Assembly (NCBI RefSeq): GCF_028993555.1
Contig: NZ_CP118610.1
Location: forward strand, 3,467,001-3,531,000
Reading direction: 5' to 3'
From: Ensifer adhaerens
Lineage (GTDB): Bacteria > Pseudomonadota > Alphaproteobacteria > Rhizobiales > Rhizobiaceae
Length of the DNA: 64,000 nt
Positions 25,289 through 36,500 of the stretch are shown piece by piece (position 1 is the stretch's first letter; every line of letters begins with the position of its first letter). The notes below the pieces were generated by a model. The model was given only the letters and a program-made list of their open reading frames with translations, had not been told where the DNA came from and did not search any database. The translations under genes were made by a program, and so were the position numbers.

Positions 25289-25302
25289 TTGATCGAAGTC
25301 AA
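25289..25302 (-). promoter_or_regulatory. FNR/FixK-like box upstream of hemA
   Basis: TTGATCGAAGTCAA matches the FNR/FixK consensus TTGAT-N4-ATCAA at nine of ten conserved positions. It lies about 250 bp upstream of hemA and 120 bp before the coxM stop, inside a 333-bp gap (25040-25372) that otherwise holds a degenerate palindromic stretch near 25166-25230 and a terminator. Confidence 0.5.
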
Positions 25303-25310
25303 GCAAGGAT

Positions 25311-25343
25311 GAAAAAAGGACGACCGAAGCCGTCCCCTTTTTT
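25311..25343. terminator. Terminator after the coxSLM-type operon
   Basis: GGACG (25318-25322) pairs with CGTCC (25331-25335) around an 8-nt loop. It is flanked by A6 on the left and T6 on the right, so it can act in both directions. It lies 30 bp after the coxM stop on the minus strand. Confidence 0.7.
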
Positions 25344-25372
25344 GCTGTCTGTTTGGTGGCACCCCACGCCGC

Positions 25373-26170
25373 TCAGGCCGCTGCCACGGCGCGCTTGGCC
25401 ATGACCTTCACCAGATTGGCGCGGTAGGCCGCATCGGCGTGAATGTCGGAGAGCAGTTCCGAAGCATCGACGCTGACGCTGCTGAGCGCATCGGGCGACC
25501 AGTTGGCGACGAGTGCCGCTTCCATATCGCCATGCCGGAACACGCCGTTCGCTCCCGCGCCGGTAACAGCCACCCGGACGTCGCCATTGTCCCGTCGCGC
25601 GACGAACACACCGGTCATTGCATAGCGCGACGCCGGGTTGGCGAACTTCTGGTAGGCAGCCTTCGCAGGCGCGTCGAAGGCGATGGCAATGATGATCTCG
25701 CTGTCCTCGAGGGCCGTTTCGAAGAGCCCAACGAAGAAATCATCCGCCACGATCTCACGTCTGTTGGTCACGATCGTCGCACCGAGCGCCAGCATCGCCG
25801 CCGGATAGTCGGCCGCCGGGTCGTTGTTGGCGATGGAACCGCCGATCGTGCCCATGTGGCGCACATGCGGGTCGCCGATATGGCTGGCAAGGCTGCAGAT
25901 CGCCGGACAGACGGCTTTGAGCGCCGCCGACGACGCCACGTCGTAGTGTGTCGTGGCGGCGCCGATCCGCACTGACCGGCCAGAGACCGTCATGCCCTGC
26001 ATCTCGGCGATATGCCGGAGATCGATCAGGTCGCTCGGTGCCGCCAGCCGCTGCTTCATCGTCGGGATCAGCGTCATCCCGCCGGAAACATACTTGCCCT
26101 CGCCAGCCGCTTCCATTCTGCTGACGGCATCCTGGATAGAGGACGCCCGGTAATATTGGGTCTCGTACAT
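25373..26170 (-). CDS. coxM: FAD-binding medium subunit of a form II CO dehydrogenase-like molybdenum hydroxylase
   Basis: 265 aa from the ATG at 26170 (MYETQYYRASSIQDA), with GGAGG upstream. The FAD-binding motifs are KYVSGGMTLIPTMKQRL (about residue 25) and TIGGSIANNDPAADYPAAMLALGA (about 100-123). It carries electrons from the Fe-S subunit to the acceptor. It is third in the minus-strand order coxS-coxL-coxM, the order of form II clusters. True CO oxidation is doubtful; see the large subunit. Confidence 0.9.
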   Translation of the reverse strand: MYETQYYRASSIQDAVSRMEAAGEGKYVSGGMTLIPTMKQRLAAPSDLIDLRHIAEMQGMTVSGRSVRIGAATTHYDVASSAALKAVCPAICSLASHIGDPHVRHMGTIGGSIANNDPAADYPAAMLALGATIVTNRREIVADDFFVGLFETALEDSEIIIAIAFDAPAKAAYQKFANPASRYAMTGVFVARRDNGDVRVAVTGAGANGVFRHGDMEAALVANWSPDALSSVSVDASELLSDIHADAAYRANLVKVMAKRAVAAA

Positions 26171-26186
26171 ATGGGTGTCCTCCCGT

Positions 26187-28532
26187 TCACTTGGCCGCGT
26201 GCGCTGCCGCCCACACCTTCTGAGGTGTCGCCGGCATGGTGAGCGCGTTGTTGCCGATGGCATCGGTGATGGCGTTGATCAGCGCCGGCGGCGAACCGAT
26301 CGCCCCCGCCTCGCCGCACCCCTTGATCCCCAAGGGATTGTTCGGGCACGGCGTGTTCGAGGTGGAGACCTGGAACGACGGCAGATCGTCGGCGCGCGGC
26401 ATGGCGTAGTCCATGTAGCTTGCCGTCAGCAGCTGGCCGGAGGGGTCGTAGTGCACGCCTTCGAGCAGCGCCTGGCCGATGCCCTGGGCAATGCCGCCAT
26501 GCACCTGCCCCTCGACGATCATCGGGTTGATGATGTTGCCGAAGTCGTCGGCGGCGACGAACTGCACGATCTTGGTTCGGCCCGTATCGGGATCGACCTC
26601 CACCTCGCAGATGTAGCAGCCGGCCGGGAAGGTGAAGTTGGCGGGATCGTAGAAGGCGCCTTCCTTCAAGCCCGGCTCCATGCCCGCGGGCAGGTTGTGG
26701 GCGGTATAGGCGGCAAGCGCCATCTGGAACCACGGCACCGCCTTGTCGGTACCGGCAACCTTCAGTTCGCCGTTCTCGATGACGATGTCGCTCTCATCCG
26801 CTTCCATCAGATGAGCGGCGATCTTCTTGGCCTTGGCCTCGACCTTGTCGAGCGCCTTGACCACCGCCGACATGCCGACGGCACCGGAGCGCGAGCCGTA
26901 GGTGCCCATGCCCATCTGCACCTTGTCGGTATCGCCGTGCACGATGTTGACGCTGTCGAGCGGCACGCCGAAGCGATCGGCGACAAGCTGGGCAAAGGTC
27001 GTCTCGTGGCCCTGGCCGTGGCTGTGCGAACCGGTCAATACTTCGATCGTCCCGACCGCATTGACCCGCACCTCGGCCGATTCCCAAAGCCCGACGCCGG
27101 CGCCGAGCGAACCGACCGCAGCCGACGGGGCGATGCCGCAGGCCTCGATATAGCAGCTCATCCCGATACCGCGCTTCATGCCGCGACGCTCCGCTTCCGC
27201 CTTGCGGGTAGCAAAGCCGTTCCAGTCGGCCGCCTGCATCGCCGCATTCAGCGACGCCTCGTAGTCGCCGGCGTCATAGTTCATGATCACCGGCGTCTGG
27301 TGCGGGAAGGAGCGGATGAAGTTGGCCCGACGCAGCTCGGCCGGCGAGACGCCGAGTTCGCGCGCCGCCGTCTCCATGGTGCGCTCGAGCAGATAGGTCG
27401 CCTCCGGCCGACCGGCACCGCGATAGGCATCGACAGGCGCGGTGTTGGTGTAGACGGTGCGCACATTGGCGTGGATCGCCGGAATGTCGTACTGGCCGGA
27501 AAGCAGCGTTGCATAGAGATAGGTCGGCACCGCCGAGGAGAAGAGCGACATGTAGGCGCCGAGATTGGCGATCGTGTCGACCTTGAGCCCGATGATGCGA
27601 TTGTTCGCATCGAAGGCCATCTTCACCTTGGACACGTGGTCGCGGCCATGGGCGTCCGTCAGGAACGCCTCGGTCCGATCCGACGTCCACTTGACCGGCA
27701 CGCCAGTGCGCCTCGACGCCCAGAGACAGACGATTTCTTCGGGATAGATGTAGATCTTCGAGCCGAAGCCGCCGCCGACATCGGGTGCGATCACCCTGAG
27801 CTTGTTTTCCGGAGCGACATTATAGAAGGCACTCATGACCAGCCGCGCCACATGCGGGTTCTGGCTGGTGGTGTAGCAGGTGTAGTGGTCGTCGCCGGCG
27901 TCATAGATGCCGAGTGCTGCGCGCGGTTCCATTGGATTGGGCGAAAGCCGGTTGTTGTGGATCGTGACCTCGGTGACATGGGCCGCCGCTGCGATCGCCT
28001 TGTCGGTCGCCGTTTCGTCGCCGATCTGCCAGTCGAAGATCAGGTTGTTTGGAGCTTCAGGATGCAGCTGCGGCTGGCCAGCCTCGAGCGCTTTCGACGC
28101 ATCGATCACGACGGGAAGTTCCTGGTAATCGACGACGACCGCTTCGGCCGCATCGCGCGCCTCAGCCACGCTGTCGGCAACGACGATCGCCACGGCATCG
28201 CCGACGTAACGCACGGTCTCGTGCGCCAAGGGCCGCCAGGCACCCATCTTCATCGGCGTTCCATCCTTGGAGTGGATCATCCAGCCGCAGATCAGATTGC
28301 CGATGCCGTCGGCGAGAATCTGCTTGCCGTCGAGCACGTCGATCACGCCAGGCATGCCCTTGGCGGCAGACGCGTCCACCTTCACGATCTTCGCATGCGC
28401 ATGCGGGCTGCGCACGAAAACCGCATATTTCATGCCCGGCACGGACATGTCGTCCGTATAGCGGCCCTTGCCGGTCAGGAACCGCTTGTCTTCCTTGCGC
28501 GCAACCCGCGCGCCGATGCCTTCAACGCCCAT
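26187..28532 (-). CDS. coxL: Molybdopterin large subunit, form II CoxL-like (aerobic-type xanthine dehydrogenase family)
   Basis: 781 aa. The N-terminal aldehyde oxidase a/b hammerhead domain ([24 protein letters not shown]) is followed by the molybdopterin domain with [10 protein letters not shown], the active-site loop [10 protein letters not shown], and [11 protein letters not shown]. The catalytic Glu near the C-terminus lies in [25 protein letters not shown] defines form II; genuine CO dehydrogenases (form I) have AYxCSFR, so another substrate is likely. GGAGGAGG precedes the ATG. Maturation genes (coxDEFG, MocA-like) are not in the window. Confidence 0.9.
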   Translation of the reverse strand: MGVEGIGARVARKEDKRFLTGKGRYTDDMSVPGMKYAVFVRSPHAHAKIVKVDASAAKGMPGVIDVLDGKQILADGIGNLICGWMIHSKDGTPMKMGAWRPLAHETVRYVGDAVAIVVADSVAEARDAAEAVVVDYQELPVVIDASKALEAGQPQLHPEAPNNLIFDWQIGDETATDKAIAAAAHVTEVTIHNNRLSPNPMEPRAALGIYDAGDDHYTCYTTSQNPHVARLVMSAFYNVAPENKLRVIAPDVGGGFGSKIYIYPEEIVCLWASRRTGVPVKWTSDRTEAFLTDAHGRDHVSKVKMAFDANNRIIGLKVDTIANLGAYMSLFSSAVPTYLYATLLSGQYDIPAIHANVRTVYTNTAPVDAYRGAGRPEATYLLERTMETAARELGVSPAELRRANFIRSFPHQTPVIMNYDAGDYEASLNAAMQAADWNGFATRKAEAERRGMKRGIGMSCYIEACGIAPSAAVGSLGAGVGLWESAEVRVNAVGTIEVLTGSHSHGQGHETTFAQLVADRFGVPLDSVNIVHGDTDKVQMGMGTYGSRSGAVGMSAVVKALDKVEAKAKKIAAHLMEADESDIVIENGELKVAGTDKAVPWFQMALAAYTAHNLPAGMEPGLKEGAFYDPANFTFPAGCYICEVEVDPDTGRTKIVQFVAADDFGNIINPMIVEGQVHGGIAQGIGQALLEGVHYDPSGQLLTASYMDYAMPRADDLPSFQVSTSNTPCPNNPLGIKGCGEAGAIGSPPALINAITDAIGNNALTMPATPQKVWAAAHAAK

Positions 28533-28612
28533 TGCCTACCTCCTCCCGAGATATCCAGCGACAGTCCTTCGATGACATGCTTTCGGGGCGAGGTCCCGCC
28601 CCCTATCTACCG

Positions 28613-29101
28613 CTACTCTGCGGCCACGCGGGCGCCGCTCATCTCGGCGGCGGCGGCAAGGATCGCCTTGACGATATTGTGGTAGCCGGTGCAACGACAG
28701 ATGTTGCCTTCGAGCTCGGCCCGCACCGTCGCCTCGTCCAATTGCCCCTGGTGCCTTCGGATCATGTCGACGGCTGTCATCACCATGCCTGGCGTGCAGA
28801 AGCCGCATTGCAGGCCGTGATTGGCCTTGAACGCCGCCTGCACCGGATGGAGTTCGCCGTCCGCCGCCAATCCTTCAATGGTGGTGATCGTGGATCCGGC
28901 CGCCTGTGCGGCTAGGATGGAACAGCTCTTGACCGATTTTCCATCCATATGGATGACGCAGGCGCCGCACTGCGAGGTGTCGCAGCCGACATGGGTTCCG
29001 GTCAGTCTAAGATTTTCGCGTATGAATTGCACCAGCAATGTGCGGTCGTCGCAATGACCGCTCACCTGACGGCCGTTGACCGTCATTGTCACTTTCGCCA
29101 T
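28613..29101 (-). CDS. coxS: 2Fe-2S small subunit, CoxS-like
   Basis: 162 aa from the ATG at 29101 ([15 protein letters not shown]), with GGAGG before it; a long upstream extension of the frame has no family match. The plant-type ferredoxin cluster is [21 protein letters not shown] (first Cys about 42). The second all-helical cluster domain has CGFCTPGM and [12 protein letters not shown]. It relays electrons from the molybdenum subunit to CoxM. First gene of the operon; coxL follows after 80 bp. Confidence 0.93.
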   Translation of the reverse strand: MAKVTMTVNGRQVSGHCDDRTLLVQFIRENLRLTGTHVGCDTSQCGACVIHMDGKSVKSCSILAAQAAGSTITTIEGLAADGELHPVQAAFKANHGLQCGFCTPGMVMTAVDMIRRHQGQLDEATVRAELEGNICRCTGYHNIVKAILAAAAEMSGARVAAE

Positions 29102-29530
29102 TTCGCTCCTCCGGGGTCGGTCAATGCCAACACGAGCGCGGCCGAAAAGTCGGGTGAGATGGTTCACGCGACTAGGGTACGCGCCAACTGATATCGATGC
29201 CCGTCGCCCACGGATCCGCTCCTCCGGATTTCGCAGGCTTGTTTGTATCATTTGTCTTTTTTTGGAATGCCGCAACCGCTACCGCCCGCCGGACGACAAA
29301 ATTTTTCCACGCGGGTTGTATCTCGGGGAACTGAGCCTTCATGTCCCGTTCAGGAACGATATCATTATCTTGCACGCGGAAGAAAGCGCCGCCGCCCCAG
29401 TGGACATTCATGGGTGGCCGCGTATTTTCCGGTTTGCAAGTTCAGGTGGAGCGGGATGAGCCCGGCTCCGCCATCATCCAAGAGACGGGCTGAGCGGACG
29501 CTCAGATCCGTCGAGATCGGAGAGGACAAA
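29102..29530. other. Intergenic region between coxS and the lipoprotein gene
   Basis: 429 bp between divergent genes, so it should contain both promoters. A T-rich stretch at 29248-29275 is the only low-GC segment. No RNA, repeat or convincing small gene is visible; the 79-aa minus-strand frame at 29172-29411 has no family features. Confidence 0.5.
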
Positions 29531-29788
29531 ATGAAGAAAGCCATCGCACTTGTGCTGGTCGCCCTGTCGGTCGCAAGCTGCACCCAGACGGAAAAAGGTG
29601 CTGGCATCGGTGCCGTTTCCGGCGCGATCATTGGCGGCGCGGTCACCGGCGACGTCCGTGGCGCAGCGGTCGGCGCAGCCATCGGCGGCGTTTCCGGCGC
29701 AGTCATCGGCAACGTCACCGAGCAGCCTGGCCAGTGCTACTACCGCGACCGCTACGGCCGCCGCTACATCGACTCCTGCCCGCGCTAA
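29531..29788 (+). CDS. Glycine-zipper outer-membrane lipoprotein-like protein
   Basis: 85 aa starting MKKAIALVLVALSVASC; the VASC lipobox puts the lipidated cysteine at residue 17. The body is a glycine-zipper repeat (GAGIGAVSGAIIGGAVTGD, AAVGAAIGGVSGAVIGN) followed by the short QCYYRDRYGRRYIDSCP tail with two cysteines. This is a common rhizobial YMGG/OmpA-associated lipoprotein type. AGAGGA precedes the ATG. A terminator follows. Envelope role, otherwise unknown. Confidence 0.88.
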   Translation: MKKAIALVLVALSVASCTQTEKGAGIGAVSGAIIGGAVTGDVRGAAVGAAIGGVSGAVIGNVTEQPGQCYYRDRYGRRYIDSCPR

Positions 29789-29846
29789 GGCGTAGCGAAG
29801 TCGATCGCCCTTCGGCGTAGCGCGAGCTCTCCGCAGGAACCATTTA

Positions 29847-29879
29847 CCCCCTCATGGCGCAAAGCCTGAGGGGGTTTTT
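29847..29879 (+). terminator. Terminator of the glycine-zipper lipoprotein gene
   Basis: CCCCCTCA (29847-29854) pairs with TGAGGGGG (29867-29874), 12-nt loop, followed by TTTTT. Confidence 0.92.
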
Positions 29880-30001
29880 CGTGCCGGAAGCCGGCGAAGC
29901 GAGGCATGCGCCCCAAGAAATGATCCGGCGCGCGCAAACCGGGTGGTTATCGGTCGCGCAAATGCGTCTGCTCCTCGAAGTATCATCATCGAGGCCGTTT
30001 C

Positions 30002-31231
30002 ATGTCGAAAATACCCAGCAATCCATTGCCGCCAGCCTTCAAGCGGATCGGTTGGTCCAATCTTTTTGCACAGTTCTCCGAGCAGATGGCGCTGGCCGCC
30101 GCCCCGCTCGCCGCGGTGCTTCTGCTTGCAGCCGGCCCGGCGGAAACCGGATGGCTGCAAATGGCCCAGACGCTTCCGTTCCTGCTGCTCGCCATTCCCG
30201 CCGGCCTCATTGCCGATCGCGCCTCGCGGCGCAGGCTGATGGTCTCGTCGGAAATGCTGCGCGCGCTGTCGCTGGTTGCCACGCTGCTTCTGATGGTCAG
30301 CGGCCTGCTGACCCTGCCGCTTCTCGGCTTGATGGGTTTCGTCGGCGCCATCGGCACCGTTTGCTACAACGTCGCCGCCCCCGCCCTCGTTCCGGCGATC
30401 GTCCCCCGCGCCCAACTGGCCGATGCCAACCGCTGGCTGGAACTTGCCCGCAGCCTTGCCTATTCGGGCGGGCCGGCGATCGGCGGCGCCATCGTGGCAT
30501 GGACGGGCGCATCGTTCGCCTATGTCGCCGCCACATGCCTTTCTCTTCTCTCCGTCGTCCTGCTTGCCGGCCTCAGTGACCATCACCAACCGACCAGCCC
30601 CAAGCGTAAACTCCTTCAAGATCTGATCGAAGGCGCGCAGTTCCTTGCCGGGCACTCGCTGCTCAGGCCCATTCTCGTGACTGCCATCGTCTTCAACACG
30701 GCCTGGTTCGTGCTGCAGGCGGTCTACGTCGCCTATGCCATTCAAACCATCGGCCTCACCGCAACGGGCGTCGGCATTACCATCGGAATATATGGCGCCG
30801 GCATGATGATCGGCGCATTCGCCGCACCCGCCATCGCCCGCCGTGTCCCCTTCGGCGTGATGATTACGCTTGGTCCGCTCGGCGGCTTGGCGGCGGCAAC
30901 GGTGATGCTCTCGACGATCTGGTTTCCCTCCGGCGCCCTGGCCGGACTGAGCTTCTTTCTGTTTGGTGCTGGCCCGGTGCTCTGGTCGATCGCCACCCTC
31001 ACCTTGCGCCAGGCCGTCACTCCGAATGCGATGTTGGGCCGGGTTTCCGCCTTCATCACCACAGCCACCTTCGGCGCGCGGCCGATCGGCGCAGCGCTCG
31101 GAGCCGTCGTCGCCGCGCGCTTCGGGGTCGAGGCGTGCCTTGCCGTCGCCGCTAGCGGTTTCCTGGTCCAGTTCCTCGTGATCATAGCCTCCCGCGTGCC
31201 GCAGTTGCGGGCACTGCCGGAAGCCGCCTAG
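30002..31231 (+). CDS. MFS transporter, EntS-like exporter type
   Basis: 409 aa with about 12 membrane segments. It has the MFS loop AIPAGLIADRASRRRLM after segment 2, and the overall pattern (QMAQTLPFLLLAIPAGLIAD, LVPAIVPRAQLADANRWLE) of the MFS_3/EntS branch. That branch mainly exports drugs or siderophores. No siderophore genes are adjacent. Preceded by a terminator and with no same-strand partner close by, it is probably transcribed alone. Confidence 0.88.
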   Translation: MSKIPSNPLPPAFKRIGWSNLFAQFSEQMALAAAPLAAVLLLAAGPAETGWLQMAQTLPFLLLAIPAGLIADRASRRRLMVSSEMLRALSLVATLLLMVSGLLTLPLLGLMGFVGAIGTVCYNVAAPALVPAIVPRAQLADANRWLELARSLAYSGGPAIGGAIVAWTGASFAYVAATCLSLLSVVLLAGLSDHHQPTSPKRKLLQDLIEGAQFLAGHSLLRPILVTAIVFNTAWFVLQAVYVAYAIQTIGLTATGVGITIGIYGAGMMIGAFAAPAIARRVPFGVMITLGPLGGLAAATVMLSTIWFPSGALAGLSFFLFGAGPVLWSIATLTLRQAVTPNAMLGRVSAFITTATFGARPIGAALGAVVAARFGVEACLAVAASGFLVQFLVIIASRVPQLRALPEAA

Positions 31232-31488
31232 GCCCGACAAACCGCAGGCAAGGCCAGTCAAGCGCCCGGCAGAATCCCGGTGCGCCGGGCTGGCAACAGC
31301 CCATCCGGAGCCTAAGGTTGTGCTGCACCGACAACATTTCGGAGCTTTTTGCAGGAAAACGGCACCGAAAATCGGCATCAGGGGTGGATGCAGCCGGCTG
31401 TCATCGTTAACAGATGGAAAACCTTAGGCATGCAATATTGACCCGGCCGCATAAGCAGGCAGTTTGTATTGGGTCGCCTGAAGACGGG

Positions 31489-33414
31489 ATGCGGAAGCGA
31501 ATGTCCCCACCACGGTCGAGTATTGCGTACTGGAAGGCAGCGACTGCACTCGCAGTGGCCGTCTCGTGCGCGCTCGGCCCGATTTCAGCCAAAAATGCCC
31601 ATGCCTTCAAACTCTTCGGCATGAAGTTCTTCGAGAGCGACGAAGAGGAAGCGCTGGTCATCGACCCGGTCAACTACACGCTTACCTTCGACGCCGGCAC
31701 TGAAGACAAGGAACTGAAGGAAGCGCTGGAAAACAGCTCGCAGCTGGTCCAGGGCCAGGAAAAGCCTGTGTCTGGCGATCTCGGTCTTGCCATCCGCGCG
31801 CGCGACGATCGCGACCGGCTGCTGGCAGCACTGTATGAAAAGGCCCGCTACGGCGGCACCGTGGCGATCCGCGTCAACGGTCAGGACATCGACAGCCTGC
31901 CGCCTGATCCCGCCTTCCCGGACGGCAAGCCAATCCCGGTAACCGTCACCGTCACACCAGGCCCGGTCTTCAAGGTCGGTTCCGTCAGGTTCGAGGGTGA
32001 TGCGGTCGGTTTCAATCCGGACAACTATGGCCTGCCTACCGGCGCCCGTGCCGATTCGACCCTGATCATCAAGGCTGGAGAAAAGGTCGTGAACGACCTG
32101 CGCGAGCAGGGGCGACCGCTCGCCAAGCTTACCGAACGCAGCGCCGTCGCCAACCACGCCACTTCCACCGTCGACGTCGTCATCGGCGCAAGCGGTGGGC
32201 CGGTAGCACCCGTCGGCGATGTCAGCGTGTCGGGAACCAAGACCGTCGATCCCGCTTTCGTGCGCGACTATTCGCGCCTCAACGAAGGCCGGCCCTACTC
32301 GCCCGAGGATATCCGCAAGGCATCCGAGCGATTGCGCCAGCTCGGCGTGTTTTCGAGCGTGACGATCAAGGAAGCCAACACGCTGTCACCCGACGGCTCG
32401 ATCCCGATGAAGATCGAGGTCTCCGAGGGCAAGCATAAGTATTTCGGCTTCGGCGCCCAGGTTTCGACCACGGATGGCTTGGGTCTCTCGGGATATTGGG
32501 GGCACCGCAATCTCTTCGGGCGGGCGGAATCGCTGCGCATCGAAGGCTCGGTCGACCGCATCGGCGAGACGAAGGAACTGGACAAGCTCGACTATTCGCT
32601 CGGCGTCCTCTTCGCAAAGCCCGGCGCCTTCGGCCCCGCCTCGACCTTTACCGCCAGCCTCAAGGCCAACATCCAGGATCCGGACGCCTACCGCGCGAAG
32701 ATCCTGACGGGTGCGGCCGGCGCCACGTTCGAACTCTCGGATACCGACACCGTCTCCGGCGGCGGCGAGTTGAGCTGGGCGAACATCGACGATGCCTTCG
32801 GCCAAAATTCCTATCTGACCGCCGCCATTCCGCTCGAATATGTGCGCGACACCCGTAACGACAAGCTCAACGCCACCGAAGGCTATCGGGCGATGATCAA
32901 CGCCAAGCCGAGCTACGAGATTAAGGGGCAGACCTTCTTCTCGTCCTTCGAAGCGTCGGCATCGGGTTACCATGCGCTCGGCGACGAGAAGCGTTTCGTT
33001 CTCGCGGGCAAGGTTGGCGCCGGCGTGCTGGTCGGCGGCAGCGGGCTTGAGGATATTCCGGCGAACCGTCGCTTCTATCTCGGCGGCGGCGGTTCCGTGC
33101 GCGGCTACTCCTACCAGGAGATCGGCCCGCGCAATTCCGAAAACCGGGAGACCGGCGGGCGTTCCTATGTCAACGCCTCGCTCGAAGCCCGCATCGCCAT
33201 CACCGACACGATCGGCGTCGTACCCTTCATCGACGCCGGCACGGTGTCGGCGAAAACGACGCCCGATTTCTCCGACATTCGCGCCGGCGCCGGCATCGGG
33301 CTGCGCTATGCGACGCCCTTCGGACCGATCCGCCTCGATTTTGCCGTGCCGCTCAACAAGTATCCCGGCGGCACCAAGTACGGGATTTACGCCGGTATCG
33401 GCCAATCCTTCTGA
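31489..33414 (+). CDS. tamA: TamA, outer-membrane Omp85-family translocation and assembly protein
   Basis: 641 aa from the ATG at 31489. The frame is open to 31414, and an ATG at 31501 is also possible. The signal peptide ends about AKNAHA. POTRA domains cover roughly residues 75-315 (GPVFKVGSVRFEGDAVG; VGDVSVSGTKTVDPAFVRDY). The C-terminal 16-strand barrel has the Omp85 GGGGSVRGYSYQEIGPR motif and ends in ...GQSF, with a terminal Phe for outer-membrane insertion. It pairs with TamB, encoded 103 bp downstream. Confidence 0.93.
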   Translation: MRKRMSPPRSSIAYWKAATALAVAVSCALGPISAKNAHAFKLFGMKFFESDEEEALVIDPVNYTLTFDAGTEDKELKEALENSSQLVQGQEKPVSGDLGLAIRARDDRDRLLAALYEKARYGGTVAIRVNGQDIDSLPPDPAFPDGKPIPVTVTVTPGPVFKVGSVRFEGDAVGFNPDNYGLPTGARADSTLIIKAGEKVVNDLREQGRPLAKLTERSAVANHATSTVDVVIGASGGPVAPVGDVSVSGTKTVDPAFVRDYSRLNEGRPYSPEDIRKASERLRQLGVFSSVTIKEANTLSPDGSIPMKIEVSEGKHKYFGFGAQVSTTDGLGLSGYWGHRNLFGRAESLRIEGSVDRIGETKELDKLDYSLGVLFAKPGAFGPASTFTASLKANIQDPDAYRAKILTGAAGATFELSDTDTVSGGGELSWANIDDAFGQNSYLTAAIPLEYVRDTRNDKLNATEGYRAMINAKPSYEIKGQTFFSSFEASASGYHALGDEKRFVLAGKVGAGVLVGGSGLEDIPANRRFYLGGGGSVRGYSYQEIGPRNSENRETGGRSYVNASLEARIAITDTIGVVPFIDAGTVSAKTTPDFSDIRAGAGIGLRYATPFGPIRLDFAVPLNKYPGGTKYGIYAGIGQSF

Positions 33415-33517
33415 TTCAAGCCGGTTTTCCAGCCAGTTCCGGCAAATTGCCCTCATCTATCGATAGTTTCGGCTTGCGGCGATTCCGCTGCAGCGCAACT
33501 TGCGCTAAGGGTAGAGC

Positions 33518-36500
33518 ATGAATCAGGTCGTCCGCTTCCTTCGCGCGACGCTGCGCTATGGCCTTCGTGTGCTTGGCGTGATTGCGGTCGTTGCCCTCCT
33601 CCTCGTCGCCTTCGTGGGCTTCACGACACCAGGCGCCCGCCTCGTCGCCTGGGCAATCGAGAAATATGCGGCAACGCCTGACCAGATCGTGCGGATCACC
33701 GACCCAAGCCCGCTTCTGACGGGTGAGTTTGCAGCCGGAAGCATCACGCTTTTCGACGGCGAGGGGGTCTATGCGGAGGTCCGCGACCTCAAGTTGAACT
33801 GGTCGCCTGCAGCCCTTCTCTCCTTCCGCTTCGACGCCGCGGCAATCTCAGCCAGTTCGGTGCGTGTCGAGCGCCTGCCGATCCCCTCGACCGAGACCAA
33901 GGAAGTGCGGTCGACCTTCGTGCTTCCCGTCGACGTCAAGATCGATGCAATCGATCTCAAGGAGATCGTCATCGGCAAGGCGATCACCGGCGAAGACCAG
34001 TTCCTGACAGCCAGCGGCAAGATCAATGCGACCAACGAGAGCATCGCCCTTGGCCTCACCGCCGCCCAGCGCGACCGGCCGGAAGCCCGCGCCGTCGCCG
34101 ACATCGTCTTCAACCCGGCCGGCAACGAACTGAAGCTGGAGGCAACCGTCGACGAGCCCAACAACGGCGTGCTCGCGAAACTCCTTCGCCTGCCCAACGA
34201 GCCTGCGGTCAACATCAGGCTGACCGGCCAAGGGCCGCTTTCCGATTGGGCCGGCACCGCAACGGCAGCACTCGATGGCAGCGAGATCCTCAAACTTGAC
34301 GGTCGCCACGTCCAGACACCCGACGGCATGCACCGGCTCACCGTGACGGGTGGCGGCGGTCTCGGTTCGCTGATGCCGCCGGCACTGCGACCAATGTTCG
34401 AGGGCGAGACCAGCATCGACGTCGCGGCCGCATTCAACGGCCAGGGCATGGTCCGCGTCGACAAGGGGCAGATCGCGACCGGCGCGCTCACCTTTGGCGC
34501 CTTCGGCACCTTCGACAGCAAGGGCGACAACAATCTGCAGGCACGGCTCGCCGGCACCAATGGCGCGATCGACTTCCGCTGGCCGCTGCAGAAGGGCGAG
34601 GCGCAGGCAAAGATCAACGCCGTCAACCTGTCGCTGATCGGCGATGCTGAAGCCGCAATCCTCGATCTCGCCGCCGACGTCGCCTCGGTCGCGCTGCCGG
34701 ATGTTGCGCTCGGTTCCATCAAGCTTTCAGCGCGCAGCGACGGCTTCAATCTCCAGGCCCAGTCGGGTCCGGTGAAGACCGTGCTCGAAGTGGGCGAGGC
34801 CGGCTTCAAAGACGCCAATCTCGCCCGGCTGGTCCAGGCGCCGATGAAGGTGGATGCCAGCCTTGCGGTGACCCGGGAAAGCGTCAGCTTCGATCCGGTG
34901 ACGATCGAAAGCCCCGGCATCGGCGGCTCGATCAGCGGCACCTTCTCGCGTGAAGAAAACACCGTTGCCGCCGCATTCAAGCTCTTTGCCGTTCCAGGGG
35001 CCCTGCCGCCGGCCGCCGCGGCAAAGTTCGACGGCACCATCGCGCTTGCCGGCGAAGTGAAGACGGCGAACGACGGCAGCGTCACCGTCGAGGGCCTCGA
35101 ACTCAAGTCGAGCACGATCGAGGCTGCAGGCACCGTCGCCATGGCTCAGGGGCAACTGACCACCGATCTCAAGGGGAAACTTCCCAATCTCGGCAAGCTT
35201 CTGGCTGACGCGAAGGGTGAGGCCGAATTCACCGCAGCCGTGACCGGCCCGCTTGCCGAACTCGGCATCAAGGCCGAACTGACCTCGAGCGGCGCCACCC
35301 TGGCCGGACGCACCCTCAGCGACCTCACGATCAAGGCTGACGCGAAGGCCAACCCATCGAGCCCGCAGGCAAGCCTGACCGCGACCGGCGCGCTCGACGG
35401 CCAAGCCATCGACGTCAAGGCCGACGTCGTCTCCAAGGACGGCCGCACCGCAATCCCCGTGCTCGAAGCAAAGGTCGGCGAGAACAAGCTCACCGGCGCG
35501 ATCAGTTTCACCCCTGATTTCAAACCGGACGGCACGATCGATTTCAACCTGCCCGATCTCGGCCTGCTGGCCGCCATGGCCGGACAGAAGGCCTCCGGCG
35601 ATCTCAACGGGTCGGCCGCGATCAAGACCACGAATGGCATCACTTCCGTCGTCGTCAAGGCCGGCGGCAGCGGCATCAAGCGCGATGCCCTGACGATTGC
35701 CAAGCCGACCGCCGATATCACGATCTCCGATGTCGCAGCCCTTGCCATCAAGGGCAGCGTCCGAGCAGAGACCATTGCGCAAGGCGCCAACCGCGTTACC
35801 GGCCTCGCCGTCGATTTCCAGCAGCAGGCGGGGCGCACCGGCTTTTCGATCGACGGCAAATATGACGGTGGCCCGCTCACGGCTAAAGGCGATCTCACAA
35901 GTGCAAAGGGACGCACGGAAATTCGCCTCGCCTCCTTCGGCGCGACCCCGAAGGGCATCCCGCTGAAGCTCGCGCAGCCGACGGTCATCGCCATCGAAAA
36001 CGGCACCGTCCGCCTCAACACGCTGACGATCCAGGCCTCGAAGGGTACCATCGCCGTCAACGGAACGGCCGGCGAAAAGCTCGACATCACGGCCAAGCTC
36101 AATGCGCTGCCCGCAGCCCTGGTCAACGCCTTTGCGCCGGACCTCGGCGCCGAGGGCACGATCGCCGGCACCGTCGATGTCGATGGCACAGCATCCGCAC
36201 CCGTTGTCGCCTACGATCTCAGATGGGCTGGCGCCTCGCTCGCCGCCGCCCGCACCGCCGGGGTCGCCGCCTTCGACATCGCAGCCAACGGCAAGTTCGC
36301 CAACAACAGGGTAACGCTCGACACGACGCTTTCGGGCGCCGGGGGCCTGTCCTTCAGGGGCGGCGGCAATGTCGATATCGGCGGCAACATGCCGATTGCA
36401 ATGAAATTCAACGGCAACCTGCCCTTTGCCCTCATTGCCAACCTGATGGCGGAAAAAGGCTTCACGCTGACAGGTCAGGCCAACATCGACGTCGCCATTT

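Noticed and set aside
26175..28685. 836-aa plus-strand frame
   Set aside because: Antisense shadow of coxL caused by GC-rich codon use; the coxL frame has all catalytic motifs.
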